A stretch of DNA of 64,000 nucleotides from NCBI RefSeq assembly GCF_003966975.1, contig NZ_AP018437.1, forward strand, positions 2,604,001 through 2,668,000, given 5' to 3'. The notes under the pieces were generated by a model. That model saw only the letters and a list, made by a program, of their open reading frames with translations, searched no databases and was not told where the DNA came from. Made by a program: the position numbers and the translations under genes. Of this stretch, positions 25,473 to 32,863 are shown piece after piece (the stretch's first letter is position 1; each line of letters begins with the position of its first letter). The stretch comes from Pelolinea submarina (GTDB lineage Bacteria; Chloroflexota; Anaerolineae; Anaerolineales; Anaerolineaceae).

Positions 25473-26465
25473 ATGAAAAACTATATCTCATTTCTAAGTC
25501 GATCAAAAACCGGTGAAACGAAAATCGGAAAATCGAGCACGAATTATGGATTGATAGCCGGAATTGCCGTATTTGCCCTGGTTTTTATATTCTTCAGCAT
25601 CAAGGCAACTGGATTCCTCTCAAAAATCAACCTTGTGCATAACCTGGTCATGCCGGCCGCGATCTCAGCCGTCATCGCCATGGGCATGACCGTAGTGATG
25701 GCCGGCGGCGGCATTGACCTGTCCGTCGCTAACATCGCCGGCCTGGCCGGGCTGGCTTCCGCAGCTGTTTCCGCCCAATTCGACCTGCCCGTGCCGCTCA
25801 TGTTCCTGACCGCCCTGATCGTGGGCGGCCTGATCGGCGCCATCAACGGCGTCCTGGTCGCTTACGCGGGCATCAGTCCCTTCGTGGTGACCCTATCCGT
25901 GGTGTATCTGGCCCACGGTCTACAGTACCTGATCTCGCTCATGGCCGTCTCGGGCACCTACCTGATGCTGCCGCGCGTGGTCACCAAGCTGGGCACCAAC
26001 GCGTTCTTCCAGATCGGATTCTGTACTTTTACATTCATCCTCCTTTTTATTTACCTGGACCGCTCGATCTTCGGCCGTTACATCAAAGCTGTCGGCATGA
26101 ACATCAACGCGGCCAACTTCTCCGGCATCCCGACTCGCTTCTATACCTGGCTGACCTATGTTATTTGCGGCGTGTGCTGCGCCATCATGGGCATTATGCT
26201 GACCGCCAATGAAGGTTTGGCGCGGGTCGGTAGCGGAGAAAGCTATCAGATCGACGCTTTCCTGCTGCCGATTCTGGGCAACACCATCTTCGGGCGCTTC
26301 TCCGTGCAGGGTACGCTGTTCAGCGCGCTGTTCATCTACATGGTCATCAATGGTATGTTCATCATGGGCGTCTCGCCTGAAAAAGTAAAGATCATCAAAG
26401 GCGGTCTGCTGCTGGGCATCATCCTGGTCAGCGGAATCCAGAAAGTCGCCCGCAGGGAGAACTAA
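25473..26465 (+). CDS. sugar ABC transporter permease (second of two)
   Basis: A ribose-class permease of about 330 residues with MTVVMAGGGIDLSVANIAGLAG, the family hallmark, and 8-10 spans. The start is uncertain: the frame is open to a TTG at 25425 inside the previous gene, a GTG at 25461 directly follows the previous stop, and the ATG at 25473 gives the simplest N terminus. It is followed after 11 bases by the kinase gene with its own AAGGAG site. Confidence 0.88.
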   Translation: MKNYISFLSRSKTGETKIGKSSTNYGLIAGIAVFALVFIFFSIKATGFLSKINLVHNLVMPAAISAVIAMGMTVVMAGGGIDLSVANIAGLAGLASAAVSAQFDLPVPLMFLTALIVGGLIGAINGVLVAYAGISPFVVTLSVVYLAHGLQYLISLMAVSGTYLMLPRVVTKLGTNAFFQIGFCTFTFILLFIYLDRSIFGRYIKAVGMNINAANFSGIPTRFYTWLTYVICGVCCAIMGIMLTANEGLARVGSGESYQIDAFLLPILGNTIFGRFSVQGTLFSALFIYMVINGMFIMGVSPEKVKIIKGGLLLGIILVSGIQKVARREN

Positions 26466-26476
26466 AAGGAGCTTCG

Positions 26477-28000
26477 ATGGCTGATAAAAAATATCTCCTT
26501 TCACTCGATTTTGGCACCGGCGCCGGGCGTTGTTATCTCATCTCCACCGATGGCCAGACCCATTTCGAGGAGTATCAGGAATGGACCTACGAATATCCCG
26601 CCGAAGCGCAACCGGGCGGCTCCGAATTTGACGCGCCGGCCTTTTGGAAAATCCTGGCCGGTCTGATCCGCAAAGCGCTCCACAAAGCCGGCATCAGCGG
26701 TACGGACGTGCTGGGCATCAGCTCCACCAGCCAGCGTGAAGGGGTAGTCTTTCTGGATAAGGACGGGCGTGAATTATATGCCGGGCCCAACCTGGATATG
26801 CGCGCGCCTGACGACATCAGCGCTTTCCAGGCCAATTTCGCGAAAAAGATCCACGCCAGCAGCGGCCATTGGCCCTTCCCCATGTTCCTGCCTTACCGCC
26901 TGTTGTGGTTCCAACAACACAAACCGGAGATTTACGAAAAGATCCATTCGGTCGTTCTATTGAACAACTGGATGCTCTACCGTCTGTGCGGCGTGGCCGC
27001 TACCGAGCCCTCCAACGGTGTTGAGACCTTGTTGGTCAATTTTGAAAGCCGCCAGTGGAACCGCCAGTTGATCGCGGACATGGGTTTCAATTTGGACATC
27101 TTCCCACCTGTGTATGAATCCGGGACGCAGATCGGCGTGGTCACCCCGCAGGCAGCCGCTGAAACCGGCCTGGCCGCCGGTACGCCGGTCGTGCTGGGCG
27201 GCAGCGACAGTCAGTGCGGTCTGACCGGCTCCGGCTTGATCGAGGACGGCGGCATCGGCGTCGTTTTGGGCACTTACGGCCCATTACAGATGATCGTGCC
27301 AAATCCCGTCCTGGCCGAACCGGAACTGTTGTGGAGCGGCTGCCACATCGTGCCCGGCAAATGGGTGATCGAATCTACCAGCATGGAAGCCGGGCAGACC
27401 TTCCGCTGGGTGCGGGACGTCTTCTATTCCGGCGAACAGGGCGACGTTTACGTACGCATGTCGCAGGAAGCCGCCCAGTCGCCCATCGGCGCCAACCAGG
27501 TATTGGCTTACCTGGGCCCGCGCCTGCCCAATTACCGCAACCTGGAATTCGTCTGCCCCGGCGGGTTCTCGCTGCGCCTGCCTACCACCCCCGGCCGCAA
27601 CACGCGCGCCAATTTCAGCCGGGCAGCCCTGGAAGCGGTCAGCTTTGGGGTCAAGCTCAATGCCGACCGCCTGCAAAGAGCCGCCCAGCGCCGTATGACC
27701 AGCCTGAACGCCAGCGGCGGATTATCCAAGAGCGAGGTCCTGCTTGAATCGCTCGCCAATCTACTGCAGGTGACCGTCAACGTGCCCAAGCAAAAGGAAG
27801 GCAGCGCGGTCGGCGCGGCCATCTGCGCCGGTGTCGGTGCGGGCATTTTCGCGGATATGCAGGCAGGCGTGCAAGCTCTGGTGCAAACTGAAAAGGTAAT
27901 CCAGCCGGACGCGGTCAAATCCGCCCAATACCAATCGTTATTTGAGAGCTGGATGGAGCATTACGTGGAAATGTACGGCGAAAACACACTAACGGAGTAA
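26477..28000 (+). CDS. FGGY family carbohydrate kinase (AI-2 kinase/YgcE-like)
   Basis: A 507-residue FGGY kinase that should phosphorylate the imported sugar or sugar-like compound. The N-terminal phosphate loop is LSLDFGTGAGRCYLIS; STSQREGVVFLDKDG and GPNLDMRA form the substrate side; GGSDSQCGLTGSG starts the second ATPase domain; NASGGLSKSEVLLESLANLL and GSAVGAAICAGVGAG complete the nucleotide site. From memory, SxREG(V/I)V followed by N(L/V)D(M/A)RA resembles LsrK, the AI-2 kinase, more than xylulokinase or rhamnulokinase. The true substrate cannot be fixed from sequence. AAGGAG precedes the ATG and the next gene begins two bases after the stop. Confidence 0.85.
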   Translation: MADKKYLLSLDFGTGAGRCYLISTDGQTHFEEYQEWTYEYPAEAQPGGSEFDAPAFWKILAGLIRKALHKAGISGTDVLGISSTSQREGVVFLDKDGRELYAGPNLDMRAPDDISAFQANFAKKIHASSGHWPFPMFLPYRLLWFQQHKPEIYEKIHSVVLLNNWMLYRLCGVAATEPSNGVETLLVNFESRQWNRQLIADMGFNLDIFPPVYESGTQIGVVTPQAAAETGLAAGTPVVLGGSDSQCGLTGSGLIEDGGIGVVLGTYGPLQMIVPNPVLAEPELLWSGCHIVPGKWVIESTSMEAGQTFRWVRDVFYSGEQGDVYVRMSQEAAQSPIGANQVLAYLGPRLPNYRNLEFVCPGGFSLRLPTTPGRNTRANFSRAALEAVSFGVKLNADRLQRAAQRRMTSLNASGGLSKSEVLLESLANLLQVTVNVPKQKEGSAVGAAICAGVGAGIFADMQAGVQALVQTEKVIQPDAVKSAQYQSLFESWMEHYVEMYGENTLTE

Positions 28001-28002
28001 AG

Positions 28003-28875
28003 ATGATCATCGACTCACACATTCATATAGGAAAAGAAGAATTGCTCTCGCCGGATATTGTGGCGTTTTTCAAGCAGAAAAACGCCTGGGAAGATATTCG
28101 TGAAAAGATCTCGCCGGAAGGTGTCATCAGCGCCCTGGACCGCAGCGGCGTCGACAAGGGTGTTATCTTCCCACTGACTTTTATGCCGACCAACGGCAAC
28201 TGGCAGGCCATGAACGACATGACAGCCGATTACGTGGCGCTTTACCCGCAGCGGTTCATCGGGTTTGCCATCGTCAACCCCAAACAGGTGGCGGAATCGG
28301 TCAAGGAATTGGAAAGATGCCGCACGCAATTGGGATTCAAAGGTGTCAAGCTGCACCCCAGCATGCAGGAATTCTTCAGCAATTCCGAAAGTATGTTCCC
28401 GGTCTATCAATACTGCCAGGACCATCATATGCCCATTCTATTCCACACCGGCGCCAGCCTGCCCAGCCATTCGGACAAGTTCAGCCATCCCATCCTGCTG
28501 GACGACGTAGCGGCTAAATTCCCCGACTTGAAGATGGTCATTGCACACATGGGCAGGCCGTATTATCAGGATGCCGCCCTGATAATGCGCAAACACGTCA
28601 ACATCTACGCGGACGTCTGTGCCAATCAGGGCCGCGTGGGCGGCACCACTCTGCTGGAAATGGCACTGACCTGGCTGAAGATCTACGCGGACGGCGTCAA
28701 GCGTTTGCTGTTCGCCAGCGATTATCCGGTTTTCGATCCCAAACGCGGGCTGGACGACCTGGATTTCATCCGCAAGAACCGTTGTCTGCCCAATTCAAAC
28801 GACCCCATTATCAGTGATGAGGAATATCTAGCGATCACAGAAAAGAACTGCACCAAAATCCTGCTCGACATTTAG
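28003..28875 (+). CDS. amidohydrolase family protein (COG2159, TIM-barrel metal hydrolase)
   Basis: A 290-residue amidohydrolase-2 type enzyme. Metal-site residues are visible: H-x-H in IDSHIHIG, His in GVKLHPS, His in LFHTGAS, His in IAHMGRP and the catalytic Asp in FASDYPVF. Relatives hydrolyse sugar lactones (for example fuconolactone) or decarboxylate aromatic acids. In this operon, opening of a sugar lactone or another ring would fit, but no substrate-specific feature is recognised. GGAG precedes the ATG, two bases after the kinase stop. Confidence 0.82.
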   Translation: MIIDSHIHIGKEELLSPDIVAFFKQKNAWEDIREKISPEGVISALDRSGVDKGVIFPLTFMPTNGNWQAMNDMTADYVALYPQRFIGFAIVNPKQVAESVKELERCRTQLGFKGVKLHPSMQEFFSNSESMFPVYQYCQDHHMPILFHTGASLPSHSDKFSHPILLDDVAAKFPDLKMVIAHMGRPYYQDAALIMRKHVNIYADVCANQGRVGGTTLLEMALTWLKIYADGVKRLLFASDYPVFDPKRGLDDLDFIRKNRCLPNSNDPIISDEEYLAITEKNCTKILLDI

Positions 28876-28882
28876 AGGTTCT

Positions 28883-29899
28883 ATGAAGACATTTATTTCA
28901 TCACGCATCAGCGATTATTGGTTGGAAGAATTAAAGAAGCACCTGGACGTGGATTTCTACGACTGGTCGCAGGAAGGCTTGCTCGAACCGAAGGATTTCC
29001 TGGAACGGGCCAAGGACAGCCAGGTCATCATCACCGAATCGGATATGATCAGCGACGATACTTTGCGCGCCGCCAAAGACCTATTCGTGATCGCCGACTT
29101 CCGCGGCACGGTCATCAACATTAATATCGACCTGGCCACCGAATTGGGCATCGTCATCATGAACACGCCCGGCCGCAACGCCGACGCGGTGGCCGACCTG
29201 ACCATCGCTTTCATGATCATGGCCGCCCGCAAGGTGATCCCCGCCATGGACGCCCTGCACGAAGGCTTGTGGGCCAAGAACGGCCGCTACTGGATGTACA
29301 CCAACCATCAGGGTTACGACCTACCCGGTAAAGTGGTCGGCCTGATCGGCCTGGGCGCCATCGGCAGGCTGGTCGCCAACCGCCTGCAGGGCTTCAAAGC
29401 CAGGGTCATCGGCTACGATCCCTTCGTCAGCAAAGAAGAAGCCGCTCAATTCGGCGTCGAGTTGGTCAGCCAGGAAGAAGTCTTCAGCCAATCCGATTTT
29501 GTCTCGCTGCACGTACCCCTGAACGAGAATACCCGCGACATGTACGGTAAAAATGAATTGGAGTTGATGAAACCGGAAGCTTATTTGATCAACACTTCCC
29601 GCGCAGCGGTCTTCGTTGAGAACGAACTGATCGAGTTCCTCCAACAAGGCAAGATCGCCGGCGCGGCGCTGGACGTTTATCATAGCGAACCGCTGGATAC
29701 GGATTATCCCCTGTTCAACATTCCCAACGTGATCTGCACGCCGCACATCGGCGGCGCCACGCTGGATGTCGTCGCACACCAATGTGAGATTGGTGTAACT
29801 TCCCTGCTGCGCTTCCTGAATGGTGAAAATCCGAGTAATATAATCAATCCATTGGCGATTGAGAAATCCAGACAAAAAATGAGCCAATCCAAAGCTTAA
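28883..29899 (+). CDS. D-isomer-specific 2-hydroxyacid dehydrogenase (NAD-dependent)
   Basis: A 338-residue dehydrogenase of the D-2-hydroxyacid (phosphoglycerate dehydrogenase-like) family. The Rossmann motif is GLIGLGAIGRLVANRL with an Asp (GYDPF) consistent with NAD preference; the catalytic Arg is in INTSRAAVF, the Glu in VYHSEPLD and the His in CTPHIGGAT. It lacks the C-terminal ACT regulatory domain of SerA, so a catabolic or reductase role is more likely than serine synthesis. It may interconvert a 2-keto acid and a D-2-hydroxyacid arising from the island substrate, such as glyoxylate and glycolate; this is inferred. AGAGG precedes the ATG. Confidence 0.88.
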   Translation: MKTFISSRISDYWLEELKKHLDVDFYDWSQEGLLEPKDFLERAKDSQVIITESDMISDDTLRAAKDLFVIADFRGTVININIDLATELGIVIMNTPGRNADAVADLTIAFMIMAARKVIPAMDALHEGLWAKNGRYWMYTNHQGYDLPGKVVGLIGLGAIGRLVANRLQGFKARVIGYDPFVSKEEAAQFGVELVSQEEVFSQSDFVSLHVPLNENTRDMYGKNELELMKPEAYLINTSRAAVFVENELIEFLQQGKIAGAALDVYHSEPLDTDYPLFNIPNVICTPHIGGATLDVVAHQCEIGVTSLLRFLNGENPSNIINPLAIEKSRQKMSQSKA

Positions 29900-29921
29900 A
29901 GGCTCAAGATGGGAGGAGTAA

Positions 29922-30662
29922 GTGTTCGATGAACTAAACAAAAGCGATCTGAAAGGTGTGCCGCTGTACGTGCAGATCCGCGAAAAGATCCGGGAAAAGA
30001 TCAAGAAAAATGAGTTGGAGGTGGGCGCTTTCCTGCCGGCCGAAACCGAGCTGGCAGAAATGTTCAGCGTTAGCCGCATGACGGTGCGCAGCGCCATCGA
30101 CGATCTGGTCTCGGATGGATTGCTGATCCGCAAGCAGGGCACCGGCACCATTGTGGCATCCAAGCGTTTGGAGCGCGACTATTCCCGTCTGACCGGTTTT
30201 TACGAGGACATGAAGGCACGCGGCTGGAACCCCTCTTCCAAATTGCTCAAGATCGAAGAGGTAACCGCCTCCGAGTATTACGCGGAAAAGTTGATGGTCC
30301 CGGTGGGTAGCCCGCTCTTTCACGTCCTGCGCATGCGCTACGTCGAGAACAACGACATCGTCGCGCTGCACAGCTTGCATATTTCGCAGCACCTGTGCCC
30401 GTGGATCGCAAACGCCAACCTGAGCCGCGACTCGCTTTACGAGTTGTACAACAAGAACGACGTGCCCGTGGAATGGGGCAAACAACTGGTGGAAGCCCGC
30501 AGTGCCTCTTCAGAGATCGCAGAATATCTGGATATCGAAGTCGGAACAGCGATCCTGTATACCGAAAGAATTTCGTTCACCAAGAATAATGTTCCACTGG
30601 AACACGCGGTAGCCTGGTGCCGTGCCGACCGCTATACCATCAATCTCAGTCTTAGAAGGTAA
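29922..30662 (+). CDS. GntR family transcriptional regulator (HutC/UTRA subfamily)
   Basis: A 246-residue regulator. The winged helix-turn-helix covers about residues 10-75 (PLYVQIREKIREKI, LPAETELAEMFSVSRMTVRSAIDDLVSDGLLIRKQGTGT). The UTRA effector domain follows to the end; UTRA domains often bind phosphorylated sugars or related metabolites. It starts with GTG after a strong GGGAGGAG. Embedded between the dehydrogenase and aldolase genes, it most likely represses the island through the palindrome at 21758 and responds to a pathway intermediate. Confidence 0.92.
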   Translation: MFDELNKSDLKGVPLYVQIREKIREKIKKNELEVGAFLPAETELAEMFSVSRMTVRSAIDDLVSDGLLIRKQGTGTIVASKRLERDYSRLTGFYEDMKARGWNPSSKLLKIEEVTASEYYAEKLMVPVGSPLFHVLRMRYVENNDIVALHSLHISQHLCPWIANANLSRDSLYELYNKNDVPVEWGKQLVEARSASSEIAEYLDIEVGTAILYTERISFTKNNVPLEHAVAWCRADRYTINLSLRR

Positions 30663-30693
30663 GAAAAATAACGTTATCGAAAAGGATGTAATA

Positions 30694-31347
30694 ATGGAAA
30701 TCTCAGAATATCGCCAACAAGTTTTTGATACTACCCTTGCATTAGTGGATATCCAACTGATCCGCCTTTCCGCGGGCAACGTCAGCCAGCGCCTGCCGGA
30801 CGGCAATTTCGTCATCACTCCTTCCGCCATCCTGTACAAGAACATGGACCCACGGGATATCGTCATTATCGACAGCGACGGGAACATCGTGGAGGGCGAC
30901 AAAAAACCTTCTTCCGAAAAAGCGCTCCATTTGGACATTTATAAGAGCCGCGACGACATCAACGCCGTGGTGCACACCCACTCGGTGTACAGCATCGCCT
31001 TTTCAACGGTGGATATGGAACTGCCGCTGGTGTGCGTTGAATTGATCTCCGTGGGCGGCCCCGTGCCGGTCATGAAATACGTCTGCCCCGGCCTGCCGGA
31101 AGTCGGCCAGGAAGCCGCAAAATTCTTCGCGGACCGCCCGCGTTTGAAATCCCTGCTGATGAAGAACCACGGCATGGTGGCAGTCGGCAAGAATTTAGAC
31201 GACGCCTATCAGAATGCCTACAAAACGGAAATCGGCGCCGAGGTTTACCACCTGGCACTGCAGACCGGCCGCACACCGCAAGCCTTGACGGACGAACAGG
31301 TGCAGGAGATTCTGAGCCGTTACCAGAAGCCGAAGGAAAGCAAGTAG
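30694..31347 (+). CDS. class II aldolase (FucA-like)
   Basis: A 217-residue zinc aldolase, nearly the same length as E. coli L-fuculose-1-phosphate aldolase. The catalytic acid Glu75 (KPSSEKALHLD) and zinc ligands His94, His96 (VVHTHSVYS) and His159 (MKNHGMV) have almost the same spacing as Glu73/His92/His94/His155 of FucA. It should cleave the phosphorylated ketose made by the kinase into dihydroxyacetone phosphate and an aldehyde, though epimerases share the fold. The long open frame begins at 30622 inside the regulator gene; ATG 30694 with AAGGA is the true start. Confidence 0.88.
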   Translation: MEISEYRQQVFDTTLALVDIQLIRLSAGNVSQRLPDGNFVITPSAILYKNMDPRDIVIIDSDGNIVEGDKKPSSEKALHLDIYKSRDDINAVVHTHSVYSIAFSTVDMELPLVCVELISVGGPVPVMKYVCPGLPEVGQEAAKFFADRPRLKSLLMKNHGMVAVGKNLDDAYQNAYKTEIGAEVYHLALQTGRTPQALTDEQVQEILSRYQKPKESK

Positions 31348-31371
31348 ACTTTCTTTTCATTCTGGATCACC

Positions 31372-32859
31372 ATGACATCTCAAATTATCATTTTTCTTAT
31401 TGTTGGGTTATACCTGTTTTTAACGACTTTATTGGGTTTCATTCAAACGAGGAAAGTTAACACAGCCAAGGATTTCGTCGTTTCAAAGATCTCGCCGTTC
31501 CTTGCCGCCACGTACCTGGCCGGGTTTACTCTGGGCGGTGTGTCCACCTACGGCGTTGCCGGGGACACAATCAAATTTGGATTTACCTACCTGATTTGGT
31601 TCCCGATCTCCATGGGCTTGGGTTGGTGGATCACTGGCATCCTGTTTGCGGGTCCTTATTACCGTATGAAAGGGATCACCCTGCCCAGCCTGATTGGCAA
31701 GCGCTTCAGCGAAAGGACCCGGCTCGCCAGCCTGGCGAGCCTGCTGGTCTACTCCGTCTTCGTGATCGTCGTCGAGCTTTATACCCTGGCAACCATCCTC
31801 AAGTCCATCGCGCCGGCCATGCCCATGTATATAGCCGTTTGGATCAGTTTGATCACCTGCGTTGGAACGGTGGCGTTTTCAGGCATCCTGGGCGCATCCG
31901 TCACCAACATGATCCACAGCGTCACCATGGTGATCGCTTTCGGGTTGGTCTATATCGCAATGAGTAAAGTGGTGGGCGGCTGGGACACAGCCATTCAGAT
32001 CATGCCGACTGTCCTGCCCAAGATCGCAAGCGATAATACTGATTTCCGCATGTGGCTGTCGCCGATCGGCATGGGCTGGGGTGTGGTCGGGCAGATCTTC
32101 CTGGCCAAGACGACCCGCTTGGGCGGCATCTCCACAGTATCCAACCTGGCGGCTTCCTGCCGCAGCGAGAAGGACGCCAGGAAAGCCTTCTGGCTGGGGG
32201 GCATCCTTTCGGCCATCCCACCGTTCATCGCCTGTTCTGTTAGCATCCTCACAGCAGCCTACCTGGGTCCACGCATTACTGAAATGCCGATCTACTCCGC
32301 CATCGGGTACGCCGTCAGCGAAGTCAATCCGGTCATTGCAGGCATATTCCTCTCCGCAATCCTGGCCGCGGTTATCTCCACATTTTCGCCACTGGCAATC
32401 TCATTTGCGCATATTTTCGTTGAGGATATGCTGGGTAAAATATTCAGTCTTTCTGAAAGGCAGCAAAAATCGATCTATCCACTTTCGATAATCAGCATCA
32501 GCGCGATCTGCGCCTGGTACGTATCCACCTTCGGAATTGAAAATATTATGCCTTTCGTCTTTTCCACAGCGTTCCCCTGCACCATTCCCAACACAATCGT
32601 ACTGATCTTCGGTTTGCACTCGAAGCGGTCGTCCGACCTGGCCGCGTTCTTCAGCATTGCCATGGGGGTGCCTGTTTCACTGGCCTGGGCGCTGATTTTT
32701 AATAATCCTTTCGGCATCCCGAACATCTACGTAGCCTTTCTGATCCCTGTGCTGGTCATGGGCGCCGACCAGTTGCTGCAAAGATTCGTGCCCGGTAAAA
32801 ACGCGCGCTTGGTCGCGGTGGAAAATCAGGCGCAAGAGACTGAGATCTTCCAGGAGTAA
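31372..32859 (+). CDS. sodium:solute symporter family protein
   Basis: A 495-residue protein of the SSS family with about 13 spans; VSKISPFLAATYLAGFTLGGVSTYGVAGD near the N terminus is typical of the sodium-site helix, and LAAVISTFSPLAISFAHIFVEDM resembles the helix 8 sodium-coupling region. It gives the island a second, ion-driven transport route besides the ABC importer, perhaps for a downstream acid product or an alternative substrate. It lies 25 bases after the aldolase gene and 4 before the AOR gene. Confidence 0.87.
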   Translation: MTSQIIIFLIVGLYLFLTTLLGFIQTRKVNTAKDFVVSKISPFLAATYLAGFTLGGVSTYGVAGDTIKFGFTYLIWFPISMGLGWWITGILFAGPYYRMKGITLPSLIGKRFSERTRLASLASLLVYSVFVIVVELYTLATILKSIAPAMPMYIAVWISLITCVGTVAFSGILGASVTNMIHSVTMVIAFGLVYIAMSKVVGGWDTAIQIMPTVLPKIASDNTDFRMWLSPIGMGWGVVGQIFLAKTTRLGGISTVSNLAASCRSEKDARKAFWLGGILSAIPPFIACSVSILTAAYLGPRITEMPIYSAIGYAVSEVNPVIAGIFLSAILAAVISTFSPLAISFAHIFVEDMLGKIFSLSERQQKSIYPLSIISISAICAWYVSTFGIENIMPFVFSTAFPCTIPNTIVLIFGLHSKRSSDLAAFFSIAMGVPVSLAWALIFNNPFGIPNIYVAFLIPVLVMGADQLLQRFVPGKNARLVAVENQAQETEIFQE

Positions 32860-32863
32860 GCGG

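Noticed and set aside
28883..29899. Annotation of the hydroxyacid dehydrogenase as SerA
   Set aside because: It lacks the ACT and intervening domains and sits in a catabolic operon; only the generic family name is supported.
29321..30163. 280-codon minus-strand open frame across the dehydrogenase and GntR genes
   Set aside because: It spans two well-defined genes on the other strand and lacks domain features.
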